From contig OY776133.1 of the NCBI GenBank assembly GCA_963675135.1, positions 32,385,994 to 32,449,993 of the forward strand: DNA of 64,000 nucleotides. The letters are read 5' to 3'. The notes under the pieces were generated by a model, which saw nothing but the letters and a program-made list of their open reading frames with translations, did not search any database and was not told the DNA's origin. Positions 21,492 through 30,897 of this stretch are shown here, in pieces. Source of the DNA: Galeopsis tetrahit. Lineage: Eukaryota; Streptophyta; Magnoliopsida; Lamiales; Lamiaceae. Every line of letters begins with the position of its first letter. Positions within the stretch are counted from its first letter, which is position 1. Both the position numbers and the translations under genes were made by a program.

Positions 21492-23894
21492 ATGAGTGCT
21501 AACATGCGAAAGTTGCCTAAGTTTTCAGTTGAGGATTATGATTACTGGAAGATCAGGATGAGGAAGAATCTCACATCAGTCCACTACAAGATGTGGTCTG
21601 TAATCACAGAAGGTCCAATCACCATCATGACAGTCAACACTGCAAATGGTGATCCAGAAGTCCCAGTTGGAGAACTGGTTCCCAAGCCCATGAAGGATCT
21701 CACACCAGAAGAGATGAAGCAATCAAATCTTGATAGCATTGCTCAAGATTACATAATGCAAACTCTTCCAAATGAGTACATTGCAAAGGTAATCCACTGT
21801 GAATCAGCCAGAGAGATGTGGGAAGCATTGGCACTTCTCTGTGAAGGAACTGAGCTGATCAAGGAATCCAAGTTGTCTACAGCAGTCAAGAAGTTCGAAC
21901 ACTTCAAGATGCAACCAGAAGAGTCTATTGATCAGCTAGACAATAGATTTACCAAGATCATCAATGAGATAGAATCTCTGGGCAAGAAATATACAAATAG
22001 AGAGAAAAATCTAAAGATTTTAGACTCTCTAACCAAGAAATGGAGACTCAAGAAGACCATCATCAAGGATACTCAAGATATCAAGAAGTGGTCTGCTCAA
22101 ACTCTATTTCAGAACCTAAAAGCTCATGAATATGATCTGGAAAGAGAAGAAAACTCAGGAAGTGATGAGCCAACTGCAACCCCATCTACCTCCAAGACTG
22201 TAGCCTTCAAGGCAGCCAATACAAAAGCTGCAAGTACCTCATCTGGCAAGACCTCTCTGAAAACAGAAGACTGTGAAGGATCAGACATGAGTCTGAAGGA
22301 ACAAATGGCTCTTATGATCAAGAGATTCGAAAGGATGAACACTCTCAACAGCAAATATAGAAAATTCTATAGAAACTACAAAGATAGAAGAGCAAGTTCA
22401 CCCTCCAGAGGTTCCAGAGAAAGAACACCAGAAAGACATCCTAGAAAGGATGTGGAGTCATCTGACAGCCGAGGATCTAGAAGAAGAGATGCCACTCCTC
22501 CAAGGAAAGGCAACTCAAATCAGAAATCTGGATCATGCTTTAATTGTCGCAAACCAGGACACTATGTCTATAAATGCCCTGAGCTGGATTTGGATGACAA
22601 AGAAGAAAGAAGGCCAAGAAGAACTTCAGACAAGAAAGCTATGGTAACTGAAGAATCTAAATATCAAAGTGATGAACTCCCTACATCACCAGACTGTCAA
22701 ATCTTCTCAGATGATTCAGATGACCTAGCTATGATGGCCATAGGTGAAAATGAGGTAAACTCCTATACTACTACTTTCCATTCACCTATTTTTTCACAAT
22801 CAGATGAGATAAACTCATCTGAAGGCGAATCAGAAGACACCTATTATCAATCTTTAAGAAAGGTAAAAGGTGATCTGGATATTGCCACTAGAGCTTTTAT
22901 AGAAGTGGAAGAGGAGAACAAGGATCTAAGGAAAGAAATTACTAAGTTGAAAAAGACTAAGTTTGATAACACCCCTGAGTTGGTCACAATGAATGAAAGA
23001 TTGACCAGAGAAGTGGGGCTTCTTAAGGAAGAAAATACCACAATAACTCAGTTGTATGAGGGGATGTTACAAACTCAAGCTTTAGAAACTAAGGAACTTC
23101 GTTCACTACAATCCAAGTTCGATGACCTCTTCCAAGCACACAAGCTCTTAGAAAAGGAGAAGGAATGCCTAAATCAAAAGATATCAGAGTTCAATAAAGC
23201 TTCTACTACTATTGAAAGTATCTCTGAGTATTATAGATCAAATGGCAATAAGATGGGTTTTGGCTATGAACTTAATCCATCTACATCCTCTCCAGCTGGG
23301 GGTAGTACACCTAACAAGTGCACTACTCAGACACATGAAAAGGGTGAGTGTTCTAAACACAATGAACCTAATATGAACCAAAAGGCATCTGTACCAGCTA
23401 AGGCTAACTATTCCAACACCAAACATGGTAAAAGAAAAGTTAACCCCAAGCCTGTACAGAGGAACAACAAACAGCCTAGACCATCTCGCTTGAGACAGTC
23501 TCAGTTGTATGCTGCTCCAGCCAAGAAGAAGAAGTCTTCTTCAAACAAATCTGTTCTCTTTGCACCCCCTATCTCTTATGATATTGTGAGAATAGAGGAG
23601 TATGGTCCATATAATCGTGTGCATCGACCAGCTAATGCACCCAGGCCGAATGTAACTAGTCAAAAGATCATGTATGTACACTCCTATAAAGGGAAACCAT
23701 TTGACTATTACTTAGCTGACACTAAGAACAAATCAGATCAGTCCAAGGTGCTGACTGGTAAGATTTGGTTTTGTGATGCCCGAGGGAAACAACTCAAGTG
23801 TTCAAGGTTGTTCAAACGACCAATGTATATGTGGGTTCCCAAGGGTAGTACTAACACCCAAGGACCCAAAACAAAATGGGTACCTAAGACTTAA
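21492..23894 (+). CDS. element 2 Gag
   Basis: The capsid/nucleocapsid protein of the element, 800 residues from ATG 21492. I preferred this ATG to upstream in-frame codons because the conserved gag start (MSANMRKLPKFSVEDYDYWKIRM) begins here. Residues 10-230 form the UBN2-type gag domain (ALALLCEGTELIKESK ... EHFKMQPEESIDQLDNRF). A CX2CX4HX4C zinc knuckle (CFNCRKPGHYVYKC) sits near residue 350. A coiled coil (VEEENKDLRKEITKLKK) lies around 470-540. The basic C-terminus ends KTKWVPKT, then TAA. Pol follows in the same frame. Confidence 0.9.
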   Translation: MSANMRKLPKFSVEDYDYWKIRMRKNLTSVHYKMWSVITEGPITIMTVNTANGDPEVPVGELVPKPMKDLTPEEMKQSNLDSIAQDYIMQTLPNEYIAKVIHCESAREMWEALALLCEGTELIKESKLSTAVKKFEHFKMQPEESIDQLDNRFTKIINEIESLGKKYTNREKNLKILDSLTKKWRLKKTIIKDTQDIKKWSAQTLFQNLKAHEYDLEREENSGSDEPTATPSTSKTVAFKAANTKAASTSSGKTSLKTEDCEGSDMSLKEQMALMIKRFERMNTLNSKYRKFYRNYKDRRASSPSRGSRERTPERHPRKDVESSDSRGSRRRDATPPRKGNSNQKSGSCFNCRKPGHYVYKCPELDLDDKEERRPRRTSDKKAMVTEESKYQSDELPTSPDCQIFSDDSDDLAMMAIGENEVNSYTTTFHSPIFSQSDEINSSEGESEDTYYQSLRKVKGDLDIATRAFIEVEEENKDLRKEITKLKKTKFDNTPELVTMNERLTREVGLLKEENTTITQLYEGMLQTQALETKELRSLQSKFDDLFQAHKLLEKEKECLNQKISEFNKASTTIESISEYYRSNGNKMGFGYELNPSTSSPAGGSTPNKCTTQTHEKGECSKHNEPNMNQKASVPAKANYSNTKHGKRKVNPKPVQRNNKQPRPSRLRQSQLYAAPAKKKKSSSNKSVLFAPPISYDIVRIEEYGPYNRVHRPANAPRPNVTSQKIMYVHSYKGKPFDYYLADTKNKSDQSKVLTGKIWFCDARGKQLKCSRLFKRPMYMWVPKGSTNTQGPKTKWVPKT

Positions 23895-23900
23895 CCTTTC

Positions 23901-26900
23901 TTGCAGGAAAGGAGGGACCTATACAGAAGAGGAGGTCTAGCAGGAGAAACTTGGTACATAGATAGTGGATGCTCAACTCACATGACAGGAACCAAAGCCC
24001 TGCTGACCAACTACATAGAGAAGAAAGGTCCAAAAGTCTTCTTTGGTGATAACGCGCATGGTAACACAAAAGGATATGGCACCCTGAAAAATGGTGACAT
24101 TGAGGTACATGATGTATCATATGTAGAAGGTCTTAAGTTTAATTTATTATCTGTTTCTCATTTCTGTGACACTGGTTATTCAGTTAAATTCTCTAAGGAT
24201 GAGTGTCTCATAAGTGATAAAAGAACAAAACAAAACCTTCTAACAGGATCTAGAAAGGGAAGTATGTATCTTGCAAATTGGAACAGCTGTCCTAAGGATA
24301 CATGTCTGCTTGTGAAAAGCCCTAAAGATGTCAGCTGGCTATGGCACAAACGCCTTAGTCATCTGAACTTTAAGACTATGAACAAGCTAACAAGGGAATC
24401 CTTAGTTGATGGTCTGCCTAATGAACTCTACTGTAAAGATCAGGTATGTGATGCATGTCAACAAGGAAAGCAAACAAAGGTCTCCTTCAAGACCAAGAAG
24501 ACAGCATCAACCAGCAGAGTTCTTGAATTGCTTCACATGGATCTCTTTGGACCAATCACTCCAACCACTCTAACAGGAAGAAAGTACACTCTTATTGTTG
24601 TAGATGACTACTCCAAGTTTACTTGGGTTATCTTCTTATACAAGAAGAGTGAAACACAGCAGAAACTTCCTGAACTATTGAAGAGGATCCAAGTAGAGAA
24701 AGGAGAACCAATTGTGAAAATTAGAAGTGACAAAGGCACTGAATTCATTAACTCTTATATTATTGCCTATTGTACTACTAATGGTATTCAGCATGAGACA
24801 AGTGCAGCAAGAACACCTCAACAGAATGGTGTAGCTGAAAGAAGAGTCAGAACACTCAAAGAAGCTGCCAGAACACTCCTTGCTGAATTCTCCACTCCCA
24901 AGAAGCTATGGGCAGAAGCCATCAACACAGCTTGTCACACTCAAAACAGGTCAGGTATTCATAAAATACATGAGAAAACCCCATATGAACTGTGGAAAGG
25001 AAGAAAACCTAGAGTATCTTACTTTCATATATTTGGTTGTAAGTGTTTCATTCACAACAATGGGAAGAGTAAGTTGAATGCCTTTGATGCCAAAGCAGAT
25101 GAGGGGATATTCTTAGGATACTCCTCTACTAGCAAAGCATTCAGGGTACTCAACAAACGAACCCTTCTTGTGGAAGAAACACCCCATGTTGTTTTTGATG
25201 AGTCTTGTGATAAGAATGCAGTAGAAACAAACTCAGCTGCAGAACAGATGAGACATCTAGTGATCAAGTCTAGACCAGATGAGTTCATTGAAGTAAATGA
25301 ACCTTTCCCTGAAGAACCAGAGGAGGATAAGCCTCATAGACCTGTCACTAGATCTCAAACTCAGGCAGGACAAGCTGACCAGAATCAAGATGCACCAATC
25401 CCAAATGCCAGGGGGAATGATCTTTTTGACACACAAGATACAGATGATGATCGACCTAATCAAGTCAACCCTCCTGATGGCACTAGATCAGATGAGAATC
25501 CAAGCTCATCCAATGCAGATACTCCCGTGAGGCATACATGGAGAAACAATCATCCATCAAACCTCATCTTAGGAGGAGCAGAATCAGGTGTCAAGACCAG
25601 AAGACAACTGAATCAGAACTCACAATCATCTATGTTCTGCTGGTGTGCCTTCTTATCCAACATTGAACCAGCTGACATAGAAGAAGCAATGACAGATAGC
25701 AATTGGATCACTGCTATGCAAGAAGAACTAAACCAATTCGAAAGAAATGAAGTCTGGGAATTGGTAGATCGTCCTGAAAACCACAATGTAGTAGGAACAA
25801 AGTGGGTATTCAAGAACAAGAAGGACGAAAATGATGTGATAACTAGAAATAAGGCTAGGCTAGTTGCAAAAGGATACTCTCAATCTGAAGGAATTGACTA
25901 TGATGAAACCTTTGCTCCAGTAGCCAGATTAGAAGCCATACGACTGTTTCTAGCCTATGCATCATATATGGGATTCAAGGTATATCAAATGGACGTCAAG
26001 AGTGCTTTTCTAAATGGTATTCTGGTAGAAGAAGTATATGTAGAGCAGCCTCCAGGATTTGAAAAAGGTGAACAAGTATATCGACTGAAGAAGGCTCTCT
26101 ATGGTCTAAAACAAGCCCCTAGAGCTTGGTATGACACATTGTCACAATTCCTACTTGACAATGGATATACAAAAGGCAAAGTGGATAGAACTCTTTTCAG
26201 AATACAAGAAGGAGAAGACATTCTAATGGTACAAATATATGTAGATGACATTATATTTGGATCACCCAATCAAGAGATGTGCAAGAAGTTCTCTGAACTT
26301 ATGCAAGGAAAATTTGAAATGAGCATGATGGGTGAGATGAATTACTTCCTAGGACTTCAAGTCAAGCAGAGTTCAGAAGGGATCTTCATCAACCAGTCCA
26401 AGTATACCAAGAGTCTATTAGAAAGATTCAAAGCTCTACAATGCAAGACTGCAAGGATTCCAATGATGACATCTTTCAAAATGGAACCAGATGAGTCCGG
26501 AAAGGCAGTTGATCAAGCTGAATATAGAGCACTGATCGGATCTCTACTATACCTTACAGCTAGCAGACCAGACATAACATTTGCTGTAGGAGTATGTGCT
26601 AGGTTTCAAGCAAACCCAAAGCAAAGTCATCTAGAAGCAGCAAGGAAGATTCTCAAGTACCTAAAAGGAACAGTCAACCTAGGACTATGGTACCCTGCTG
26701 ATGACAATCTAGAATTGAGTGGCTATTCTGACTCAGACTATGGAGGATGTAGAATTGATAGGAAATCCACATCTGGAACCTGTCAATTCCTAGGCAACAA
26801 GTTGATATCATGGTTCTCAAAGAAGCAAACCTCAGTTGCAACCTCCACCACTGAAGCAGAGTATATGGCAGCTGGTAGTTGTTGTAGTCAGCTGCTCTGG

Positions 26901-27185
26901 CTAGTTCAACAACTCAAGGATTACAATGTAGAGGCAAGAGAAGTCCCTATCTATTGTGATAGCAGCAGTGTCATTGCCATCACTCAAAATCCAGTCCTCC
27001 ACACAAGGTGCAAGCATGTCGACATCCGACACCACTTCATAAGAGACCACCTTGAAAAGAAGGACATCAAGATGGAGAAAATTCACACAGATATCCAAAG
27101 AGCAGACATCTTGACTAAGCCCCTAGCTGAAGAACGATTCAAGACCCTATGCTACAGCTTAGGACTCCTGGATCCAAGCACATGA
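23901..27185 (+). CDS. element 2 Pol (PR-IN-RT-RH)
   Basis: An open 1094-residue copia polyprotein in the same frame as gag, after one TAA. It has protease D21 in WYIDSGCSTHMTG and an integrase zinc domain (WHKRLSHLNF, CDACQQGKQ, about 150-190). The integrase core has Asp at about 213 (HMDLFGP), Asp at about 276 (RSDKGTEF) and Glu at about 312 (QQNGVAERR). Reverse transcriptase contains QMDVKSAFLNG and the catalytic YVDDIIFG (about 780). RNase H contains SDSDYGG (about 941) and TEAEYMA, and the tail ends ADILTKPLAEERF. No ATG lies near the start, so expression needs stop readthrough or splicing: ttcttgcag, an acceptor-like sequence, sits at 23899-23907 in phase. Confidence 0.92.
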   Translation: MQERRDLYRRGGLAGETWYIDSGCSTHMTGTKALLTNYIEKKGPKVFFGDNAHGNTKGYGTLKNGDIEVHDVSYVEGLKFNLLSVSHFCDTGYSVKFSKDECLISDKRTKQNLLTGSRKGSMYLANWNSCPKDTCLLVKSPKDVSWLWHKRLSHLNFKTMNKLTRESLVDGLPNELYCKDQVCDACQQGKQTKVSFKTKKTASTSRVLELLHMDLFGPITPTTLTGRKYTLIVVDDYSKFTWVIFLYKKSETQQKLPELLKRIQVEKGEPIVKIRSDKGTEFINSYIIAYCTTNGIQHETSAARTPQQNGVAERRVRTLKEAARTLLAEFSTPKKLWAEAINTACHTQNRSGIHKIHEKTPYELWKGRKPRVSYFHIFGCKCFIHNNGKSKLNAFDAKADEGIFLGYSSTSKAFRVLNKRTLLVEETPHVVFDESCDKNAVETNSAAEQMRHLVIKSRPDEFIEVNEPFPEEPEEDKPHRPVTRSQTQAGQADQNQDAPIPNARGNDLFDTQDTDDDRPNQVNPPDGTRSDENPSSSNADTPVRHTWRNNHPSNLILGGAESGVKTRRQLNQNSQSSMFCWCAFLSNIEPADIEEAMTDSNWITAMQEELNQFERNEVWELVDRPENHNVVGTKWVFKNKKDENDVITRNKARLVAKGYSQSEGIDYDETFAPVARLEAIRLFLAYASYMGFKVYQMDVKSAFLNGILVEEVYVEQPPGFEKGEQVYRLKKALYGLKQAPRAWYDTLSQFLLDNGYTKGKVDRTLFRIQEGEDILMVQIYVDDIIFGSPNQEMCKKFSELMQGKFEMSMMGEMNYFLGLQVKQSSEGIFINQSKYTKSLLERFKALQCKTARIPMMTSFKMEPDESGKAVDQAEYRALIGSLLYLTASRPDITFAVGVCARFQANPKQSHLEAARKILKYLKGTVNLGLWYPADDNLELSGYSDSDYGGCRIDRKSTSGTCQFLGNKLISWFSKKQTSVATSTTEAEYMAAGSCCSQLLWLVQQLKDYNVEAREVPIYCDSSSVIAITQNPVLHTRCKHVDIRHHFIRDHLEKKDIKMEKIHTDIQRADILTKPLAEERFKTLCYSLGLLDPST

Positions 27186-29076
27186 AGAGAAGAGATCAGC
27201 TGAAGACCTCAGCTGATACAGGTGCAGCAGACTAGGAGGATCAGATGAGGTGAATAGACACCCTCATCTTCAGGTAAGTTCATTCCCGATGAAGACAAAT
27301 AAAGCTGAGGGAAAACTTAGAGTCATCTAATCAAGGGGGAATCAATGATACCTTAAGAATCCTTGATGAAATACTCTAAAATCTGCATTGCATATCATAC
27401 ATATATATATATAGACAGCAGACTTGAACAAGGCTATTTGATTTCTTTACAAGCAATGTATAACTATGTATATTAATAAATTATTCTTCATAAAATACTT
27501 TATCTTGTATACATACATACAGTACACTACTGAGTTATACTGGTTGGATTAATACACCATCCTCACCGACTCAACAGTATGCATACACTGTACGGATTTC
27601 AAATAACTCTTGCTCAAAATTTATAAATTCTGCATTCCATAAGATAAAGTCTGAATATCTTTAAATGTGAACCCTTAGATCAAGAATCTCATTGTTGATC
27701 TTAAGAAGTAACTTTTCAGAAATACAGACCTATCAACTCTATAATTTTGTCATCTTTCACTCCACTACCTCATTTCTACCCCTATAAAAGGAGGAAGTTA
27801 TGAGAACACCTAAGAACACAAATCACCAACTATAATTTTTGTTTCAGGTATGGAGAAGATCGAAAGAAAAGATGGAATGGAGATCATTCTTCAACCAAAG
27901 TCTTGGGTGAAGAAGATGAAGATTTGTCCAGAAGATGAAGATGATGCAGATCAACATACTTGGCCTACTCAACATGAGTATGCCTGTGAAAACTAGAGGA
28001 AGGAGAGAAGTCCTTATTGAAAACTAGAGGAAAGAGAGATGCAGAGGACAGAGTAGCAAACAAGCAGAGCTTCTTCTCCAGGGGGAAGTTCTACATGGAG
28101 AGCTTGTTATCAAAAGCTATTGTGTCTAAACAGAACATGAAGGCTGAGTCCATGGCTCTCTCTTCGACTCCATTGAAGCCTCCTCCAATCTTCCTTCTCT
28201 TTCAAGAGTAGCGAAGAGATTCAATTAGGACACATTTGATGCTACAACCCATCTGATGATGAGGAACATCAGATGGTAAGGGCAACCTGAACCAGTGGGA
28301 TATCATCCAGGCTGATCATCTACATATTGATTTGATGGTCCTACTTGATTCAGACAGAGCTGGAAGATCCATCAAACCAGGTTGGATCACCACTCACAAT
28401 AAAGCTGGAAGATCCATCATCCAGGTTGGATCATCACAGCAACAATGAAGGATCCATCAAGCCAAGTTGGACCTTCAAAGCACAGAAGATTTACTCAGCA
28501 AATCTCAAACCTCCACTCAGCTGATCAGAAGACCTACTCAGCTGACCAGAAGACTTCCAAGAGAAATCAGCAGACATTTTCAAGAAATCAGAAGACGTCA
28601 CTCTGCTGATCAGATCACTTGATTTTTGAGTTTAAATGACTATCTTTGATCATGTAATTCATTCTAGATTTATTCCTGAATGTAATTAAACAAATTGGCT
28701 TATATAAGGAATGCAATTCTCTTATAAAAAACGGCCTTGATGATCAATTCTTGCCACAAAATTAGTCACAACGGCTATTTTTGGTAATGATGTCATTAAT
28801 ACTCAATTACCAAATTGCCAGCAAATCAACAGTTGCCACATGGCAAATTCAGCCGGCAAATTTAAAGACAGCCCAAAATCAAATAAGGAAAATCTTGGGC
28901 TCTACTCCACAATTAAATCCAAATCTGACCGTTAGATCAAGAATTGTTGGAGTATATATATACACACCCTTAAACCTCTCCCAAACCCTTTCACTCACAA
29001 TTCACTTTTGCTCTCAATACTCTCTCGTCCTGCAAATTTCTTTCAAGCTCTCAAAACCTAACACTCAAACACTACT
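27186..29076 (+). promoter_or_regulatory. pol-ORF3 spacer of element 2, with repeats and a candidate internal promoter
   Basis: No convincing ORF. It holds an internal repeat of agatccatca-ccaggttgga (three copies, about 28357-28475), duplicated gaaaactagaggaa (27987 and 28018), two of the iterated aagggggaa purine tracts, and a TATA-like tatatatatac at 28953-28963. From about 28975 to 29076 it becomes a CT-rich leader ending ctactATGGCA, resembling a plant gene 5' UTR. Confidence 0.5.
28953..28963 (+). promoter_or_regulatory. candidate internal TATA box upstream of ORF3
   Basis: tatatatatac lies 114 bp before the ORF3 ATG. A pyrimidine-rich leader begins about 30 bp downstream. By position it could drive a separate ORF3 transcript. 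This is inference from sequence layout only. Confidence 0.35.
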
Positions 29077-30897
29077 ATGGCAATCATTGAGATTTACGAC
29101 GAGAAGACCAAGGGCACTGGCACCTTGGATGCTGCAAAATGGTCCAAGGAAGGGAAGATGTTCACAGAGAATGCTCTGTTTTTCAAAGGCAAACACACAG
29201 CTGCAAACAAGGAAATCCTTCTTCGCTGCATCAACCTCAACCTTCGAGATTTTCTGGAAGCAGCACCCACGAATGTGTATGAACAAGATGTGCTGACTTT
29301 CTACTCCAATGCTGTGATGAAGGGTTCTCACGTTGAAAGTGTCATGGGTGGACACAAGGTCAAAGTAACAAGGGAAATCCTCCAAGAACTGTTCGGTTTG
29401 ACAAGGGGGAAGATCAATATCTCCACCTACATCATGGGTAAGGAGAAAGAATACATGGAGATGTTCACTGGTGGTCAAATCAAGGCTGAAGATGCCTCCG
29501 GACTGAAGAAATCTCAATTGGAACCTAAGTTTCAAACCCTAATGGATATAGCAGGCAAGATGCTACTTGGTAACACTTTCAGTCATGATGCTGTTACCAC
29601 TCTGAAAGTTCGAGTTATGGCAGCAATCTGGGATCAGATTGATGGAGATTGGCAAGGACTCTTTTTGGACAGAATTGCTCTTGAAGCCAAGAAGGTAACC
29701 TTAGACCTTCAATCTAGAGAATGGAAGGTGACCTCTACTGTCAGCTTTGTCAACAAACTGAGTATCATTCTTCCAGAAATACTCCCCAGAAAATACAAGA
29801 TGGGACCTCACAAGACCTTCCACATCTCCAAATATTACTTGAGGAAGGATGCTCTTGCTGAGGCAGCAAGGTTGAAAGAGGAGAAGAGGAAGTTGTTGGC
29901 TGAAGCACCTTCCAAAGATGCAGTTGAAGAGGCAGAAGAGTCTACTCAAGACTCTGCTGCAGAAGAAGAAGAGGAGCCATCCAAAGAAGAGGCTCAAAAG
30001 AAGGCTGCTGAGGATGATGATGACAATCAGACCTTAGCACAAAGAAGATATCTGATCAAATCAGGGCTCATCTCCCCATCTGATTTAGATGTCACTCCAA
30101 CTGCCTCTCCCTTGAAGAAGGCAGGTACTTCTAACCCCTCTCTCACCTTCACTCCTTCCAAGTTGTCAAAGGGTCAGAAGAGAAAGAAGAACACTTCTTC
30201 TTTCACAAAGAAATCCAAGAAATCCAGGCTCCCTACTCCCATGAGCATAGCCCCTATTTCATCCTTCAACCCTTCTGATGATTCCAACCCATCTGAACCC
30301 CCAAACACTGAAAACCAAATCCCTGCTGATGTTCAAACAGCAGACAAACAACCTCAGACCACCTCCACACAACCTGCTGATGATCAAACTCAGATTATAT
30401 CCACAATCCTTGCTGACATTCAAACAGCACATGATCAGGATCATCAAGCTCAAACACCCACTGATCTTCAAGAAGGAACTGAACCAGACCAGCAGACTCA
30501 AAACCCTGCTGATGAACAAACCACTGTAGAAGAAATCACTCCCCAAATCCCTGCTGATACTCACACAGCAGAGGAACATACCCCAGCTACCCAATCTCCT
30601 ATCCTCTCTGCCCCAACTGCTCCAGAAGACTTAGCACCAGCAGCCCTGTATGAAGCTGGCCCTTCTCAACCTCAATTCAAGATGGTTCACTACCCCATGT
30701 GTACAACAGAGAAGATAATGAGGATGAAGATAGGCAACCTGCTCAAATCCACTATCCCTGGTGTTGATGAGAATTCAATCCAGTTTGAGCAAGTGCTTAG
30801 GATATGCACTTGGATTGAGCTCAGAAGAGATGATGTGGATGACCTTCTTGATGTCATTGAAGGAATGGGAGGAAAGGAAAACTTCCTCGACTGGTAA
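29077..30897 (+). CDS. element 2 ORF3, envelope-like or accessory protein
   Basis: A 606-residue protein. Residues 1-260 are globular and match the N-terminus of the third ORF of element 1 (KFQTLMDIAGKMLLGN ... VRVMAAIWDQIDGDWQGLF). This block resembles the putative plant transposon protein domain found in Sirevirus extra ORFs. Residues 270-350 are acidic and basic, and 370-390 have a KR-rich cluster that could be a nuclear signal. Residues 400-520 are P/T/Q-rich with DIQTA/DQQTQ-type repeats. No signal peptide or transmembrane helix is evident, so calling it an envelope is not supported by topology. The stop TAA is directly followed by the ATG of ORF4 in the same frame. Function unknown. Confidence 0.75.
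   Translation: MAIIEIYDEKTKGTGTLDAAKWSKEGKMFTENALFFKGKHTAANKEILLRCINLNLRDFLEAAPTNVYEQDVLTFYSNAVMKGSHVESVMGGHKVKVTREILQELFGLTRGKINISTYIMGKEKEYMEMFTGGQIKAEDASGLKKSQLEPKFQTLMDIAGKMLLGNTFSHDAVTTLKVRVMAAIWDQIDGDWQGLFLDRIALEAKKVTLDLQSREWKVTSTVSFVNKLSIILPEILPRKYKMGPHKTFHISKYYLRKDALAEAARLKEEKRKLLAEAPSKDAVEEAEESTQDSAAEEEEEPSKEEAQKKAAEDDDDNQTLAQRRYLIKSGLISPSDLDVTPTASPLKKAGTSNPSLTFTPSKLSKGQKRKKNTSSFTKKSKKSRLPTPMSIAPISSFNPSDDSNPSEPPNTENQIPADVQTADKQPQTTSTQPADDQTQIISTILADIQTAHDQDHQAQTPTDLQEGTEPDQQTQNPADEQTTVEEITPQIPADTHTAEEHTPATQSPILSAPTAPEDLAPAALYEAGPSQPQFKMVHYPMCTTEKIMRMKIGNLLKSTIPGVDENSIQFEQVLRICTWIELRRDDVDDLLDVIEGMGGKENFLDW

Noticed and set aside
28017..28211. Short open frame in the pol-ORF3 spacer of element 2
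   Set aside because: It contains repeat sequence and a purine tract, has no domain, and lies in a spacer with no counterpart ORF in element 1.
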